In this document: positions 34,666 to 46,111 of the stretch, piece after piece
Numbering within the stretch: position 1 is the first letter of the stretch
Layout of the letters: each line of letters starts with the position of its first letter
Source: Heliocidaris tuberculata
Lineage: Eukaryota > Echinodermata > Echinoidea > Camarodonta > Echinometridae
Direction: 5' to 3'
Length of the DNA stretch: 64,000 bases
NCBI GenBank assembly: GCA_025618425.1
Contig: CM046849.1
Location: 28,887,821-28,951,820 of the forward strand
Position numbers and translations under genes: made by a program
Notes under the pieces: generated by a model
The model's database searches: none
What the model was told of the DNA's origin: nothing
What the model saw: the letters and a program-made list of their open reading frames with translations, nothing else

Positions 34666-35062
34666 GGCCGGAATTCACAAAGGTGGTTTCAATTGAGACC
34701 ATGGTTTATTCAGATTTCGTAGTATAAATACGCTTGATTTAGCGCGTACACTTAAAAAGGTCCAATAATGAACGCGCGCCGGTCGCGCGTGGTTGGCAAA
34801 AGCGCTAAATTCACGCTTTGTTGCCATGGTTCAGACCATGGTTTATGTAAATTCAGACCATGGTTTATTTAAATTAATTTACATAAACCATGGTCTGAAC
34901 CATGGCAACAAGCGTGAATTTAGCGCTTTTACCAACCACGCGCGACCGGCGCGCGTTCATTATTGGATCTTTTTAAGTGTACGCGCTAAATCAAGCGTAT
35001 TTATACCACGAAATCTGCATAAACCATGGTCTCAATTGAAACCACCTTTGTGAATTCCGGCC
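34666..35062. mobile_element. 397-bp near-perfect palindrome
   Basis: Two arms of about 187 bp (34666-34852 and 34876-35062) start and end GGCCGGAATTCACAAAGGTG. They carry complementary blocks such as GCGCGCCGGTCGCGCGTGGT, GCGCTAAATTCACG and CATGGTTCAGACCATGGTTT. The spacer is about 23 bp and holds another copy of CAGACCATGGTTTA. AAT flanks both sides. No coding capacity. Confidence 0.9.
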
Positions 35063-35095
35063 AATGTGTTTGAGGGTTTGTGTGTGGGTGGGTGG

Positions 35096-35290
35096 GTGTG
35101 AGAGAGAGAGAGAGAGAGCGGGGAGAGGGAATGAGGGGTAGGAAAACATGTATAAAGAACTACTATGTGCCAGAGATATGCTTCATGAGAGAGGGGGTAG
35201 AGAGAGGGGGAGGGGAGAGAAAAAAAAATTACAAATTATAAGAGAGATATGGAGAAAATAGGTACGAAAATAGAGAAACAGAGTGAAAAT
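35096..35290. repeat. GA-rich tract
   Basis: AG run at about 35099-35118 and purine-rich sequence to about 35280. Confidence 0.85.
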
Positions 35291-35895
35291 TTATCTTGCG
35301 GTAACTGTTGAGCGACTTCTTTTCTTCCAGCTTTGCATACAATTTACATTTTCTTCGCATCATCACAGACTAGTCCCAGAGATGCACATTTTCGTCATGG
35401 ATAAATGCCCCGGAAAGAAGCTTTCCATTAAAAAAGAGACAGAAAAAAAGATGGAATGAAAGCACTTTCAATCTGTGCTCTTCATTTTGTCAGGGCCTCC
35501 AGAAATCTGGTATTATTATGACCAGGGAAATGCAACGATTCATCATTCTTAATACTTTGACTTGGAGGGCTCTTACTCTCTCTTTAGCTCCGAACCATGT
35601 CTGAAGATAACGCGTGAAAGATTGAAAGACTCACGGCACCTCACGAGAGGAACTGAGCAAGGGAAGAAAAGGGATTGTCCCGGCCCATTCACACTGCATA
35701 ATCTCCTATCTTCATACAAAATAAAGGAGTGTAATATTCCAGTGCACAGGAATAATGTACATCCAATACGATAAGTGGGCACGTTTGCACTGATGATAAG
35801 GTCTCAGTAGTTAATTTGATGCGCCACAGTGATGTGTAGTATCGGGGAAGTGTCGTCTTTGGCACGGAGATGAACAAAAATGTAGCGCACCGTAA
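35291..35895. other. Spacer, nothing recognised
   Basis: Open frames on both strands at 35562-35782 lack splice support. Confidence 0.45.
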
Positions 35896-36287
35896 AGTGA
35901 TTTGGTAACTTTGTAGAGGCTTGATAAAATCTGAGCTGCCTGGCCTTACATGCTATCAGTGTATGTAATATGGTGTAAAAATGAAGCCCAGGAAAAAAAA
36001 AAAAGCACTTCAAAATCATCATGTGCTTCACAAAAGTAAACATATGCAATGGACCGGAAATACCAGACTCATTTTGCCCAATAGACTCAGTGTTAGACTA
36101 AAGCGTATGGCCATACGTTTTCGTAAATGGGAGTATTCAGTCATAGATATCTTAATAATAGCAGTATATATTAGAAAACCTTTCTATGCCGGGCTATTTA
36201 TTTATCCTTCTGAACATCATTATACAAGACAGATATCAAAATTCAACAATTTATCAAATCAAGCCTCCACAAAGTTACCGAATCCCT
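35896..36287. mobile_element. TTAA element (family T4), full copy
   Basis: Ends AGTGATTTGGTAACTTTG and the complement of CAAAGTTACCGAATCCCT. The right flank is TTAA (36288-36291) and the left flank GTAA, a likely decayed TTAA. A truncated inverted relative lies at 22455-22643. Confidence 0.8.
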
Positions 36288-37515
36288 TTAATAGAGGTTG
36301 CGCTTACAAGTAGCTTAATCTTATTCTCAACCATACACATTTTTTCGTGAATCGCAAGCTGGTAAGGATGACTACAAAATTTATTGGCAGTGTGAACTGA
36401 GCTTTTCCAGTGGAGTATTGCCCAACGGAGGTAACCATTTATCAAAATTTTACAAGCATTTCGACTAAATTATCAAGCCCGTCGCGCCAGCCCGATTTTG
36501 AGCAGAGTTTAGAGCTGTCTCGGAGGGGGCTAAGCCGCTCAGTGTATACTGGTAAAATCAAACATTTAAAAACAATAAATGTTTCTCTTTAATGCCAAGT
36601 TTACATTTTTGAAGACCTGTGTGAAATATGGTTATAGAGATTGATGGTAATAGTAGCCTTGTGTGTCTTTCAGGGTTATGAATTAAGCAATTAGGATAAT
36701 CGTTATGATGACTTATCGTACCTATCAAGTTGATGATAATGGCCGAATACAGAATAATTCATTTCTCAATTCTCTATATATCTAGCAATAATTCAATACT
36801 TTTATGCTATCCATATACAAACAAATATTGTTGGGGCCTCGGGGTAGCTAGTGGTCTGTCGTTTCTAAACATTTAAAACCTCTTCCATTTATGACGCAGT
36901 AAAGCTCTGCGGTAACATAAAAAACTATTTTACATGGAGTATGGCGATCGGGGGTGAGGCAAATAGTATCTGCGCTTAACAAAGGCCTCTATACGTGTAC
37001 TTGGATATCAAAATCAATTGATAGTTAAAAGTATATGTCGTATTCTGCTTAACCAAGATAATTGGGGGCTAAAACATGAGCCAAGAACACAAACAACTAA
37101 AACAGGGTTTACTTGGTTCAAGTATTTTTTAAATGCAGTCCCATATGTGCATATCTATCATGTGTACTTAGAGTTATTTAATGATGTTGTGACTTTCAAT
37201 TTTTAGCTCCATGCTTTCGTTGAAGTGCTCTTCTTCCACCAGTTATACAAAAATTTGCAATAATAATAGAATACAATATAAACAATAATGATAGGATACA
37301 ATACAAACAACGAAGATAGGGTACGATATAAACATACACATTATAGGTTTTAAAAATGTACGTAAACAAAGGTTAAAGAAAAGGGAAATCAGTGGAGTTA
37401 CTGCAATACACAGAAAAATTCAAGAGATTAATTTACATAATATAACTGGGTCATATCAACTTTACAGTCTATTTTATCTAAAATCGGTTATCTGAGCAAG
37501 AGACAAAAGGGAGAA
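36288..37515. other. AT-rich spacer with a small tandem repeat
   Basis: About 37268-37336 has three 25-27-bp units of the form GRATACAATAYAAACAA. Nothing else recognised. Confidence 0.5.
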
Positions 37516-37622
37516 GGGAAAGAGAGAGAGAGGAAGAGAGAGAGAGAGAATGAGTGAGTGTGAGTGTGTGTGAGAGAGAGAGAGATAGAGAGAGAGAAAG
37601 AAAGAGAGAAGGATAGAGAGGG
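37516..37622. repeat. GA/GT microsatellite
   Basis: AG runs with GTGAGTGTG interruptions. Confidence 0.9.
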
Positions 37623-38031
37623 GTAGATATGATGACAGTATGACTTAGGACAACAGGTTGTACACTGTATTATACATTACAAGGTAATTTCATGATAATT
37701 ATTAAACCTCGTCTGACTTGAGAGTTAAACAAATGGAAAGAGTCGGGGACAAAGGATCGTCGAAAGCATGCCCGTTGTGTTCGTGGTGCACGCAGGCGTA
37801 TTCCCGATCTGTTAAATTTATTGTTCATTCAGTGGATGCGAAGGGTCATGTATAATCTGTTTTACTTTAGATAGTACATTCTTCTGGTACAGATCTTCAC
37901 CCTATAGATCAACACCTATGATTCGCTTTGCTGCCTTTCTCGAACGATCTAGCGTATTCTTGTTGGCATTTTTTGTAGCGTTTGCATAGTGGCAAATTAT
38001 ATTGAAACTTAATACACTCTGTATCAAGGAC
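37623..38031. other. Spacer, nothing recognised
   Basis: No repeats or exons identified. Confidence 0.5.
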
Positions 38032-38035
38032 TTAA

Positions 38036-38440
38036 CCCTTTCGAGACAATTGACCACATTTTGTGGTTGGGCTCAATAACTTTTGATTCAGAGCTCTAAA
38101 AAATATACCAGATGCATGAGCAGAAAAAGCACAAAATTGTGCACACAACATGTCCATTTTTGTTGCATGACCATATTGCGTTTGATGCCAGGAATTTTTA
38201 AAACAAGAATAAGCTTTAAAATCCTTAAAATGGCAACACATTGAGAGATTCAAAATCATTCTTTTTACTCAAAATTGGCAATTTTTCAACTTTTCAACAA
38301 AATTCCTAACCATGTATATATTGTTTTCAAACAAATTACACCTTATTAGAACCATGTAGCACTAAAAAATATTATTGTTGCCAATTTGAAGAACGAAATG
38401 TGATCAGTTTAGCCCTTTAATGATTCCTGTCCTGAAAGGG
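38036..38440. mobile_element. piggyBac-like MITE (family T2), full copy
   Basis: TTAA on both sides (38032-38035, 38441-38444). Ends CCCTTTCGAGACA and TGTCCTGAAAGGG. TTAA followed by CCC-type ends is typical of piggyBac derivatives. No ORF. Confidence 0.85.
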
Positions 38441-38710
38441 TTAAAGAACAATGTCAAAAGCTTGCTATATACTCTCAGGGTTTTTTTTCATTACCCTTAC
38501 ACAGTATAACCTCTGGTTGGCTTTCTTTTGGATTTCTACAATATTCCTAGTCGACCCAAGGGAATATGATTTTGATGGTTCCAGAATCCACCTGCCCCTG
38601 TGACCCTAACCCCTCTTCTTCCAGAATCCCAGACTGGTTTACCCTTATGACGGGATTCAGTTTCTGACCCTGAGCAAAGTGAATTTAATGTCACGAATGT
38701 TGTAGACCAA

Positions 38711-38870
38711 TGCCCCATAACATAAAGATTTGCAGTCGATCGCAAAGTTGCAATAACCAATCAAGATGACTGTCTCATGCAAGTCTCGTTCAAAAAGCCG
38801 ACCCTGGACCAATTAGAATGGTTGTTTCAAATTTGCGATTAAATGCAAACTTTTGTGATACAGGACCCTG
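38711..38870. mobile_element. Foldback MITE, diverged
   Basis: The left arm (ATAAAGATTTGCAGTCGATC) pairs imperfectly with the right arm (GATTAAATGCAAACTTTTGT). CCAAT occurs in the left half (ATAACCAATCAAG) and again at about 38809 (GGACCAATTAG). Confidence 0.7.
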
Positions 38871-39605
38871 AAAGGGTGGAGGATTATTTGAAATTAAAGA
38901 AGACCACCTCAAGAGCAAACCAATTAAAGTGGTTATTTTCATGGAAAGAGACGTAGGTGTGCATTCGAGAATATTTGATTGAGCGTTAGTCGATCGGTCT
39001 GAACACATAATTAACTACTGTGTCCCAAAGGTTGGGAAATGTGGCGCTTTAATTATCCTCTCATTGGGACATGATCGACATAGAGGGGTAGATTAGGTTC
39101 CGTTATAGCGGGAGGGGGTTGTTCTTTGTAGGAGGGTAAACGGCAATGAAGGTGAGCGGCCAAGCTTTGGAGTGTCTGGGGACATTATTGCCCTTTGATA
39201 GCACCCTGTTATTCCCCCTCTACTTCGTCAGTCGATCTCGGGCAATCCTCGTACACCCCAACTCCCCCCCCCCCCCCCCCCCCCTCCTCCGCGGACTGCT
39301 ACGAAATTGGGTCGACGTTTCAATAATCTGTTTACATGTCATGCACTGTTTCGAATGGTAAACTCTAAAATATTCTTCTTCTTTTTCAAATAGGACCCCA
39401 GGCGTATATATTTTTAAACAAAAGATATTGCTGTAAGAAAATAATGAATTTGGCCTTTCATTTCAATTGTAAATAGTCATTATTCGAAATTACCTTAAGG
39501 TAATGACGTTTTTAAACTGAAAATGTAGGAAGCTGAATTTGAATTCAATTGGTGGCAAAGCTAGGGTTAAATTTGAACGGTTTCTCGTTCTAGTGGTAAT
39601 CTCCC
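38871..39605. other. Spacer with a 21-base C run
   Basis: Poly-C at 39264-39284. No gene identified. Confidence 0.5.
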
Positions 39606-39672
39606 GGCGACCCGACACTTGCTCCGGCGATATTTGCTCCTGGGTTCGTGTCGCCAATGATAAAGGGTTAGT
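39606..39672. mobile_element. Fragment of the TTTGCTCC-end element
   Basis: GACCCGACACTTGCTCCGGC followed by GATATTTGCTCC matches the left end of the element at 55184-55397. GGGTTAG follows. The right half is missing. Confidence 0.6.
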
Positions 39673-39922
39673 TTTAGTGTCATATTGCGTTTTAAATTAT
39701 GTGTAGGCTGAAAATGAGACAAACTGAATTTTCAAATGTCCAATTATTAACTTTAGAAATCTTTAATAACTCGTAACAAACATCAGTGATCAGTTTGTCC
39801 ATATCCTGTTTAATAATGCTCATCTTCATTTCTGTATCATATGCAGAATATATGCTACTATTGCTACTATTGTTGATGATAAATAAAATCGAAGTATATC
39901 AATTCAAGCATGTACATACTGC

Positions 39923-40335
<413 letters not shown>

Positions 40336-40480
40336 CCTGCATTTATATGGCGCCTTTCCAGTTAGTAACTGATCAAAGCGCTTTACATTGTATAAATACC
40401 CTGGTCATTGGATCCGGTTACAATTCTGTACTAATAGTGCACATTCTCCACTCCATTAAGGAGCATTCCAGCCTGGCGGC
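40336..40480 (-). mobile_element. SINE body, minus strand, head-truncated
   Basis: The minus strand reads GGCTGGAATGCTCC, then GTGCACTATTAG, then AAGCGCTTTGATC, in the order of the 43897 SINE, and ends in the AAT repeat as its tail. Confidence 0.75.
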
Positions 40481-40485
40481 CCTCT

Positions 40486-40565
40486 GTAAGTATACATATA
40501 AGTATTAAGGTAAGTATGCAGATAAGTATACAGATAAGTATACGGACAAGTATGCAGATAAGTAA
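40486..40565. repeat. 12-bp tandem repeat
   Basis: AGTATRCAGATA units, about five or six copies with variants. Confidence 0.85.
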
Positions 40566-40639
40566 TAGTGAGATTCAAGGACATAAAACAACAAGGCAAA
40601 TTATAAGTGAAGCACCATATTTTGAAATAACATAAGTAA

Positions 40640-40880
40640 GTAATCATAGAGAAATGAGAGTGAAGAAAAAGAAGAAGAAAGGAGAAGTTTACCCCCCCCA
40701 AAAAAAAAAAAAAAAATAAATAAAATAAAAAAATAAATAAAATGATGGGGAATAAAAAGAAGAGGAATCGTATATGTAGTATGAAGGCAGAGAAGAAATT
40801 TAAGAAGAATTACAAGATACAGACGAAGAAATAGAAGGAGTATAAGATATTTAAAAAAAAGAAAAAGAAAACTCATATTG
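40640..40880. repeat. A- and purine-rich tract
   Basis: GAAGAAAAAG-type purines, a short C run, then A and AAAT runs. Confidence 0.85.
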
Positions 40881-40936
40881 AAAAAGATGCTAATTTATCC
40901 AAGCTTTTAGGAAGGGCAAAGGAACGTTGTCATTAA

Positions 40937-41426
40937 CCCACCGCACACTATACGACCGGTCTGTAATCAGATTTTGGAAGAAAAAGTAATAGCAGGGAGG
41001 TCTCTCTTCCACCTCCCTGGTAATAGCACTTGATATAAACAATTAAAACATAAAATATTTCTGATTTAGGTTCTAAATAGTCATATAGATAGTAAAAAAT
41101 CGAAAATACAGCCTATCGCGAGCTTTCTTGTCGGAGGAAAGGCCAAATCGGCTCCCAGTCGTAGTGACGTCAGAGCAATCTTACGATTGTCATCCCGGGA
41201 TAGCTTCAAGGAGCTGCTAAAAGGGATTGTTACTTCAAGGTTCAAGATTTGAAACTGATTTGGCTCTTATTCCGGGTATAAGGCTGACACCGCACCAAAA
41301 CCCAATGTTTAGTATTCACATTATTGTCCAGAACCTGATTCAGGTAGACTTCATTTGATAAGATGCCCATATTTAATGCTACTGCGATTTATTTCCAAGC
41401 AGTCGATCGTATAGTGTGCGATGGGC
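40937..41426. mobile_element. TTAA element (family T3), copy with inserts
   Basis: TTAA flanks (40933-40936, 41427-41430). Ends CCCACCGCACACTATACGAC and the complement of CGATCGTATAGTGTGCGATG. Compared with the copy at 54514 it carries a 25-bp hairpin (40995-41019) between 9-bp direct repeats GTAATAGCA, plus an extra segment near 41190-41240. Confidence 0.85.
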
Positions 41427-41430
41427 TTAA

Positions 41431-43382
41431 CAAGAACCTCGATATTATTATCAAAAAGTAGAAAAGGGACATGAAAGAGGAGAGTGAAAACAAAAAAAGG
41501 AGATGTCTGAAATGAAAATTACAGGGAGAAGATAATGCAAATCATCGAAATCCCCTAGATTCTGAAGTGATTGACCAAGATGGAACGCCATGGGGCGATT
41601 CTTTTTCCTCATGGGTTATCAGAAGGCCAGAATGTCTGTACACCGGCGCCTCTTCACTTTCTCTCTCCCGCAGTTCTGGTCACTTCTTCAGGTTCATACA
41701 TAAATAAGTTCCATTCCTGTGGGAGTCGAAATGCCACTATCGTCCGCATCTCCTGTTATTCTAATGCTTCTTGATTTATTAAACGCGTCGATCCCGACCG
41801 AATATACAGCGATGATCTATTTTCAATCCCCAGCATTTACATCGCCTAAGAATAATACCATTATCGTCGCAGAACGTCTTATTCCATTAATTGATTATGG
41901 GAACTATCCAACATGCTGTAAATTCCTTCCACAATATCATTCATCCATATGAGCGTAAGCAGTAAGAAAATGGGGGTGGAAATAATACCCCTATGGAATA
42001 AATAAAATTTGTTTGTATTATCGTTATAATTATTTCATGGCATGTATGGAAATTAGTGAAGGCATCAGCATGTATGAAGTTGGGGAGGGGCAAACTGAAG
42101 GGAAGAAAAATTACTCGCCAGCCCGCCAGAACACTCTTGGGTGTATAGCGATTAGCGAGGTGGTCATCCCCGATCCACAACCTAAAAGCGACTTATTACC
42201 AAACTAGATTATAAATACATGTACTCGATATTTATTTTTTCCCCCATAGCATATTCCTTTTAAATTCACACACATCCGCTATATACTCCTACAAGTTATA
42301 TTGATTTTGTTCCAACCGACCAATTAACCATTGCTTCACGCGAAAGGACAAAGCCACACATTATTAAAGGACCAACAATCGGCGTACAAACATATTGTAT
42401 GAAAGTATCTACTTGAAAATGTGGGGCAACGGGATTACGGGACTCCGTAGTATCTAGAACAAAATTTCAACTCCAAAACAACCACTGATAGACGTCTACG
42501 ACGACATCACTGACGTCATCTTGCCCTTTGCGGCCCTGATCGTTCCGGAGTTCATTGAAACAACACGATTATTCCCTACTCGCTAATCTGAATCAACAAC
42601 CGCCTGTGTGATGCGCTAAAAATGGTCTAATCGCCTTGTTATATAGTCGCAAGGAGTAGACACCAGTATGAATGGATGGGACTGAGAAAAAGAAGTTTGT
42701 GGAAATTTCACGCTGCGAATGGAAGCGTTTGAGAAAATTGAGTTAAACCTGATCGATCGAAACCACAGCAAATTATCAACATAAAGAGACCTGTTTTAGT
42801 AGGTGCTGCAATATGTGAGGACATGTTTAGTTCCACAGAGCTATACAATGTGACAATGTGCATTAAACATTTAATCAAGAGAATTTTAATCGTTTCAAGA
42901 GCTAAAGTCAGTAAAATACAAAGGGGGGAAACATAAGTTGTAATTAGTAACAAACCATGATGACCCTTATGATCCTAACAATAGATTTGATAATCAAAGA
43001 AAAATTATTAAACTTTCGATATATAAGTTATAGGAACTTGTGAGTTTCCCTATCATTGTATGGTTTAAATGGTGTTTCATGATATATTATAAGAAAATGT
43101 AAATGGGTGAATTGGGGAAGAATATTATCTGAAACCGCAAAAAAAAATGCATATCAAAAGTTGAAGACAAAACTAGTGTAGTGTGCATGGTAGAGGAACA
43201 ATTTACCTCTTTTAGTCAATTTTTTTTTTCTAATAGCACTTCTTGCATGCGAATTAACAGGTGGAAATCCGATTCATTTTCATTTCCATGGCCATGTATT
43301 CTTCCATATTTTTGTTTTGAATAATTATATTTATGTTTAAAAAACTGAAGAATCACAAGAGCAAATGGAGCCTGTGAATTTT
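41431..43382. other. Spacer, no supported gene
   Basis: Weak open frames at 41571-41952 and 42013-42207 have no acceptor/donor pairs. The rest is AT-rich. Confidence 0.4.
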
Positions 43383-43890
43383 TTACGACGCGCAATAGAC
43401 ATGATAGACCGCACAGGTCACCGGCCCGTATTCTCGAAAGGCGCCTAACTCTAAGCCCCCGCCTAAGCGTGTAGATTTAGGCCATCGAATTATGGAGAGC
43501 CAAATGTCACCCTCTTTTAATCCTACAAAATCACCATAATTCTGGGAATAACTGCAAATACCAAAACCGACACAACAGAATTGATTTCTGATGCTTATTT
43601 TCATGCCCGAAAATTATTTTGTTTCTTTATTTCGCTACATAAATTTGGTGATTTATGCGGGACTTGGCGGATTGACGAATGGCCTTCCATAAAGTTAAGC
43701 CAGGCTTAACTTAGGCCACTTTCGAGAATACGGGCCACTGATGCGGTCCTAATGTCAGCAAATGAGTGTATGTAATTGGGTTATCAATCAGATATGATTA
43801 TTTACGTCTGGGGACCGACTTTTAACGTCACCATCCGAAAGACGTGACTCAGTCTCGAACCTTGGTTCCTGAATCAGTTTATAACTTCCA
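43383..43890 (+). repeat. Old dispersed repeat split by a MITE
   Basis: GACGCGCAATAGACATG...GACCGCACAGGTCAC before, and CTGATGCGGTCCTAATGTCA after, the MITE at 43423-43736 together match 14353-14417. The distal part (CATCCGAAAGACGTGACTCA) is not in the 14-kb copy. Confidence 0.7.
43423..43736. mobile_element. MITE inserted in an older repeat
   Basis: Ends GGCCCGTATTCTCGAAAG and CTTTCGAGAATACGGGCC are perfect inverted repeats. TAAGCC/GGCTTAA motifs recur in both subterminal regions. The target duplication is 2-3 bp (AC or CAC), judged from the unoccupied relative at 14 kb. Confidence 0.85.
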
Positions 43891-43896
43891 CTGTTA

Positions 43897-44252
43897 ATAA
43901 TAATAATAATAATAACGGTTGCTTATAAAGCGCTTTACAAGAATATACCAAAGCGCTTACATTATCATTATTACCCCGGTCACTGGATTCAAGTATACCA
44001 TCCCGCACATCACAGTGCAAAATCTCTACTCCCTGGGGAGCATTCCAGCCAGTCGCCTTTTTACGGGCGCGCACATGCTAATCCAATCACATTGACCTTC
44101 GCATCCTACCGGGTACCCAATTAGCACCTGGGTGGAGAGTGGCAAATGTAGATTAATGTCTTGCCAAAGGACATTAGTGCCGGGCTGGGATTTGAACCGC
44201 GTACCTTGTGATCTTCAGTCCGCTGACTTATCCACTAGACCACAACACCTCT
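43897..44252 (-). mobile_element. Full-length tRNA-derived SINE
   Basis: On the minus strand the head reads as a tRNA-like RNA polymerase III promoter: A-box TGGTCTAGTGGA (complement 44232-44243) and B-box GGTTCAAATCC (complement 44188-44198). A body of about 250 bp follows, including TACCCGGTAGGATGCGAAGG and an AAGCGCTTT pair, and the tail is a TTA repeat. ACTGTTA flanks both ends (43890-43896 and 44253-44259), a likely target duplication. It lies directly upstream of a gypsy pol fragment. Confidence 0.85.
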
Positions 44253-44287
44253 ACTGTTAGCTGGATTACAGGCGCACACTGGAACGA

Positions 44288-44635
44288 ATGGATGTAATCA
44301 CACCAGTAGAGGAAGATATCAGAGTCTATGTAGATGCTATTGTCAAGAGCTTGCCAGTTACATCAAACAAACGAAATCAGATTGTCGAAGAGACAAAGAA
44401 AGATGATCAACTGCAAGAGCTGCTAGGCATCATCAGAGATGGGTGGCCAGAAACGAAGCAGCAATGTCCAGTTAGAATCAGAGAATACTGGAACATCAGA
44501 GGTGAACTCTCCGAAGCAGATGGCGTCATCTTCAAAGACAGCAAAATAGTGGTTCCAACTACTATGAGACAGTTCATGCTAAACAAAATCCATGAAGAGG
44601 ACTACAAAGATGTCTGCCTGACAGTAACTCAATAA
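44288..44635 (+). pseudogene. Ty3/gypsy retrotransposon pol fragment
   Basis: One open frame of 115 codons matches the linker after RNase H, just before the integrase zinc-binding domain, of Ty3/gypsy pol polyproteins. Diagnostic pieces are DDQLQELLGIIRDGWPETK, VRIREYWNIRGELSEADGVI and a basic KIVVPTTMRQFMLNKIHE that normally leads into the HHCC finger. The match stops after KIHE; the following residues and stop are unrelated, so neither integrase nor the upstream reverse transcriptase is present. The frame is open upstream only to about 44258, where the SINE insertion begins. A dead fragment. Confidence 0.75.
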
Positions 44636-44765
44636 AGCAATGCCATCTTATAAGTTCAATCAAGCTCTCTAACTGGTCTTCTATAAGAATATACTACACA
44701 CCACAACACCCAGTGAACCGGGTTTTAACTGCTGGAAAAGGAATGTTTAAAAAAGGCACATTTCA

Positions 44766-45330
44766 ATCACTTCAATGAAAAGGATTCAGACACTAAGTCA
44801 TGAACCTGAATGTCCCCTCCGTATCAAAATGCAGAGTCCATGCATAAAATCGGGACACATTCCTGGAACTATGTAACTGAGACATGATTGTATCTATTTC
44901 TAGCCGGGAGATGGGAGGGGGGGGGGTGCTTGAAAACGTCCACTGTATAGAGTGCTCAGTAAACGTAAAGGTTGTGCTGAGTAGAATTACATTATTTTGA
45001 GTGTTTAAAGGCGCTTCTGAGAGGTTGATTCCTCATGAAATTACAAGATGAGAAAAATGATTAATATAGTGAATATTTATATCAGATCACTGAAAGGGAT
45101 TTCAAATGCCGGAACATCATGAACAAGATAAACCTGAATGTGCACTCCCTGTCAAAATGCAGACTTCATGCATAAAATCGACACACAATACAGGAACCCA
45201 TAACTGAGGCATGTATATCTATTTCTAGCCGAAAGGAGGTGGGGGGGGGGGGCACTGCTTGAAATCAACCACGGTGTATTCACAATGCGCAACTATGTTG
45301 TGTAAACTAGCGTTAGAATTACTATTCTTT
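44766..45330 (+). repeat. Tandem duplication of a segment with G run
   Basis: Two diverged units about 320 bp apart: AACCTGAATGTSCMCTCCST, CATGCATAAAATCG and ATCTATTTCTAGCCG, then a G run (about 44918-44928 and 45241-45253), then a TGCTTGAAA motif. Coding potential not seen. Confidence 0.85.
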
Positions 45331-45887
45331 TTCTGTTAAAGGCTATTCGAACAGATTTATTACAGGTAATTGTACATCAGGAGACTTTGGAGTCGCCAAA
45401 ATTGTAACAAATTCACTCGATCTTGCTAATTACCTGGAAAGCACTGAACACAGATATGGGCATATGGGATTAAGCAAACATGTGACCGAAATCCTTTAGC
45501 CCTGTATACAATCAAGATCTAATTATATAGGAAACAAGTGAGAGCATTTCAAGAGCAGTTTTCTTTTACGGTGCTACTGTGATGATTTTTTTTTTCAGGG
45601 CAGAATAAGAAAAAAATTACTTTCAGGGGAATACTAATAATTTACTTTAAGATCGTCATCATCATAAAAATGATGTTAAATGTTTACACCGCTAAGAATC
45701 CCAGTAAGGTTTGCAATCACAATTCCACATTAAACATACAATTTTAGAATCATACTTCACATTTAATATTCGTGTCGCATACATTTTACCATCGTTAGCC
45801 ACATTAAATGGTCCATCTTTTTTCACAAACTAACATACTTCATAATATTTTGATTGTTCAAGGTCGGCCATTTTGTATTGGTGGCTT
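45331..45887. other. Spacer, nothing recognised
   Basis: AT-rich. Confidence 0.5.
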
Positions 45888-46111
45888 TTAAGTTTCAATT
45901 ACTCTGTGGACATGAAGCGTCTGAAAATAGTTTGGTAAAGCATTCCAAAGATCTGGGGCAGCATGTGCAAAGGCAATATCTGCGAAGTTTCCTGTGAGGC
46001 AGATACATTGAACAGGTTTCGAGAAGACGAGCGAAGAGAGAAGTTTACGAGAGAATGAAGGGCGGGGAGGGAGGGGGGTAGTATCCAAATATCCCCAGGA
46101 TCGACGCCCAT
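45888..46111 (-). pseudogene. Non-LTR retrotransposon reverse-transcriptase C-terminal remnant
   Basis: The minus strand holds LRSSSRNLFNVSAS in one frame and FAHAAPDLWNALPNYFQTL in another. Together they fit the C-terminal signature of non-LTR (LINE) reverse transcriptases: LRSSSR, then an FxxAAPxLWNxLP motif. A frameshift near 45990 separates them. The catalytic region is absent. The remaining minus-strand frame to 46251 is not clearly related. Confidence 0.65.

Noticed and set aside
44182..44250. Possible functional tRNA gene on the minus strand
   Set aside because: The A and B boxes are good, but the acceptor stem does not pair and a SINE body and tail follow. It is the head of a SINE.
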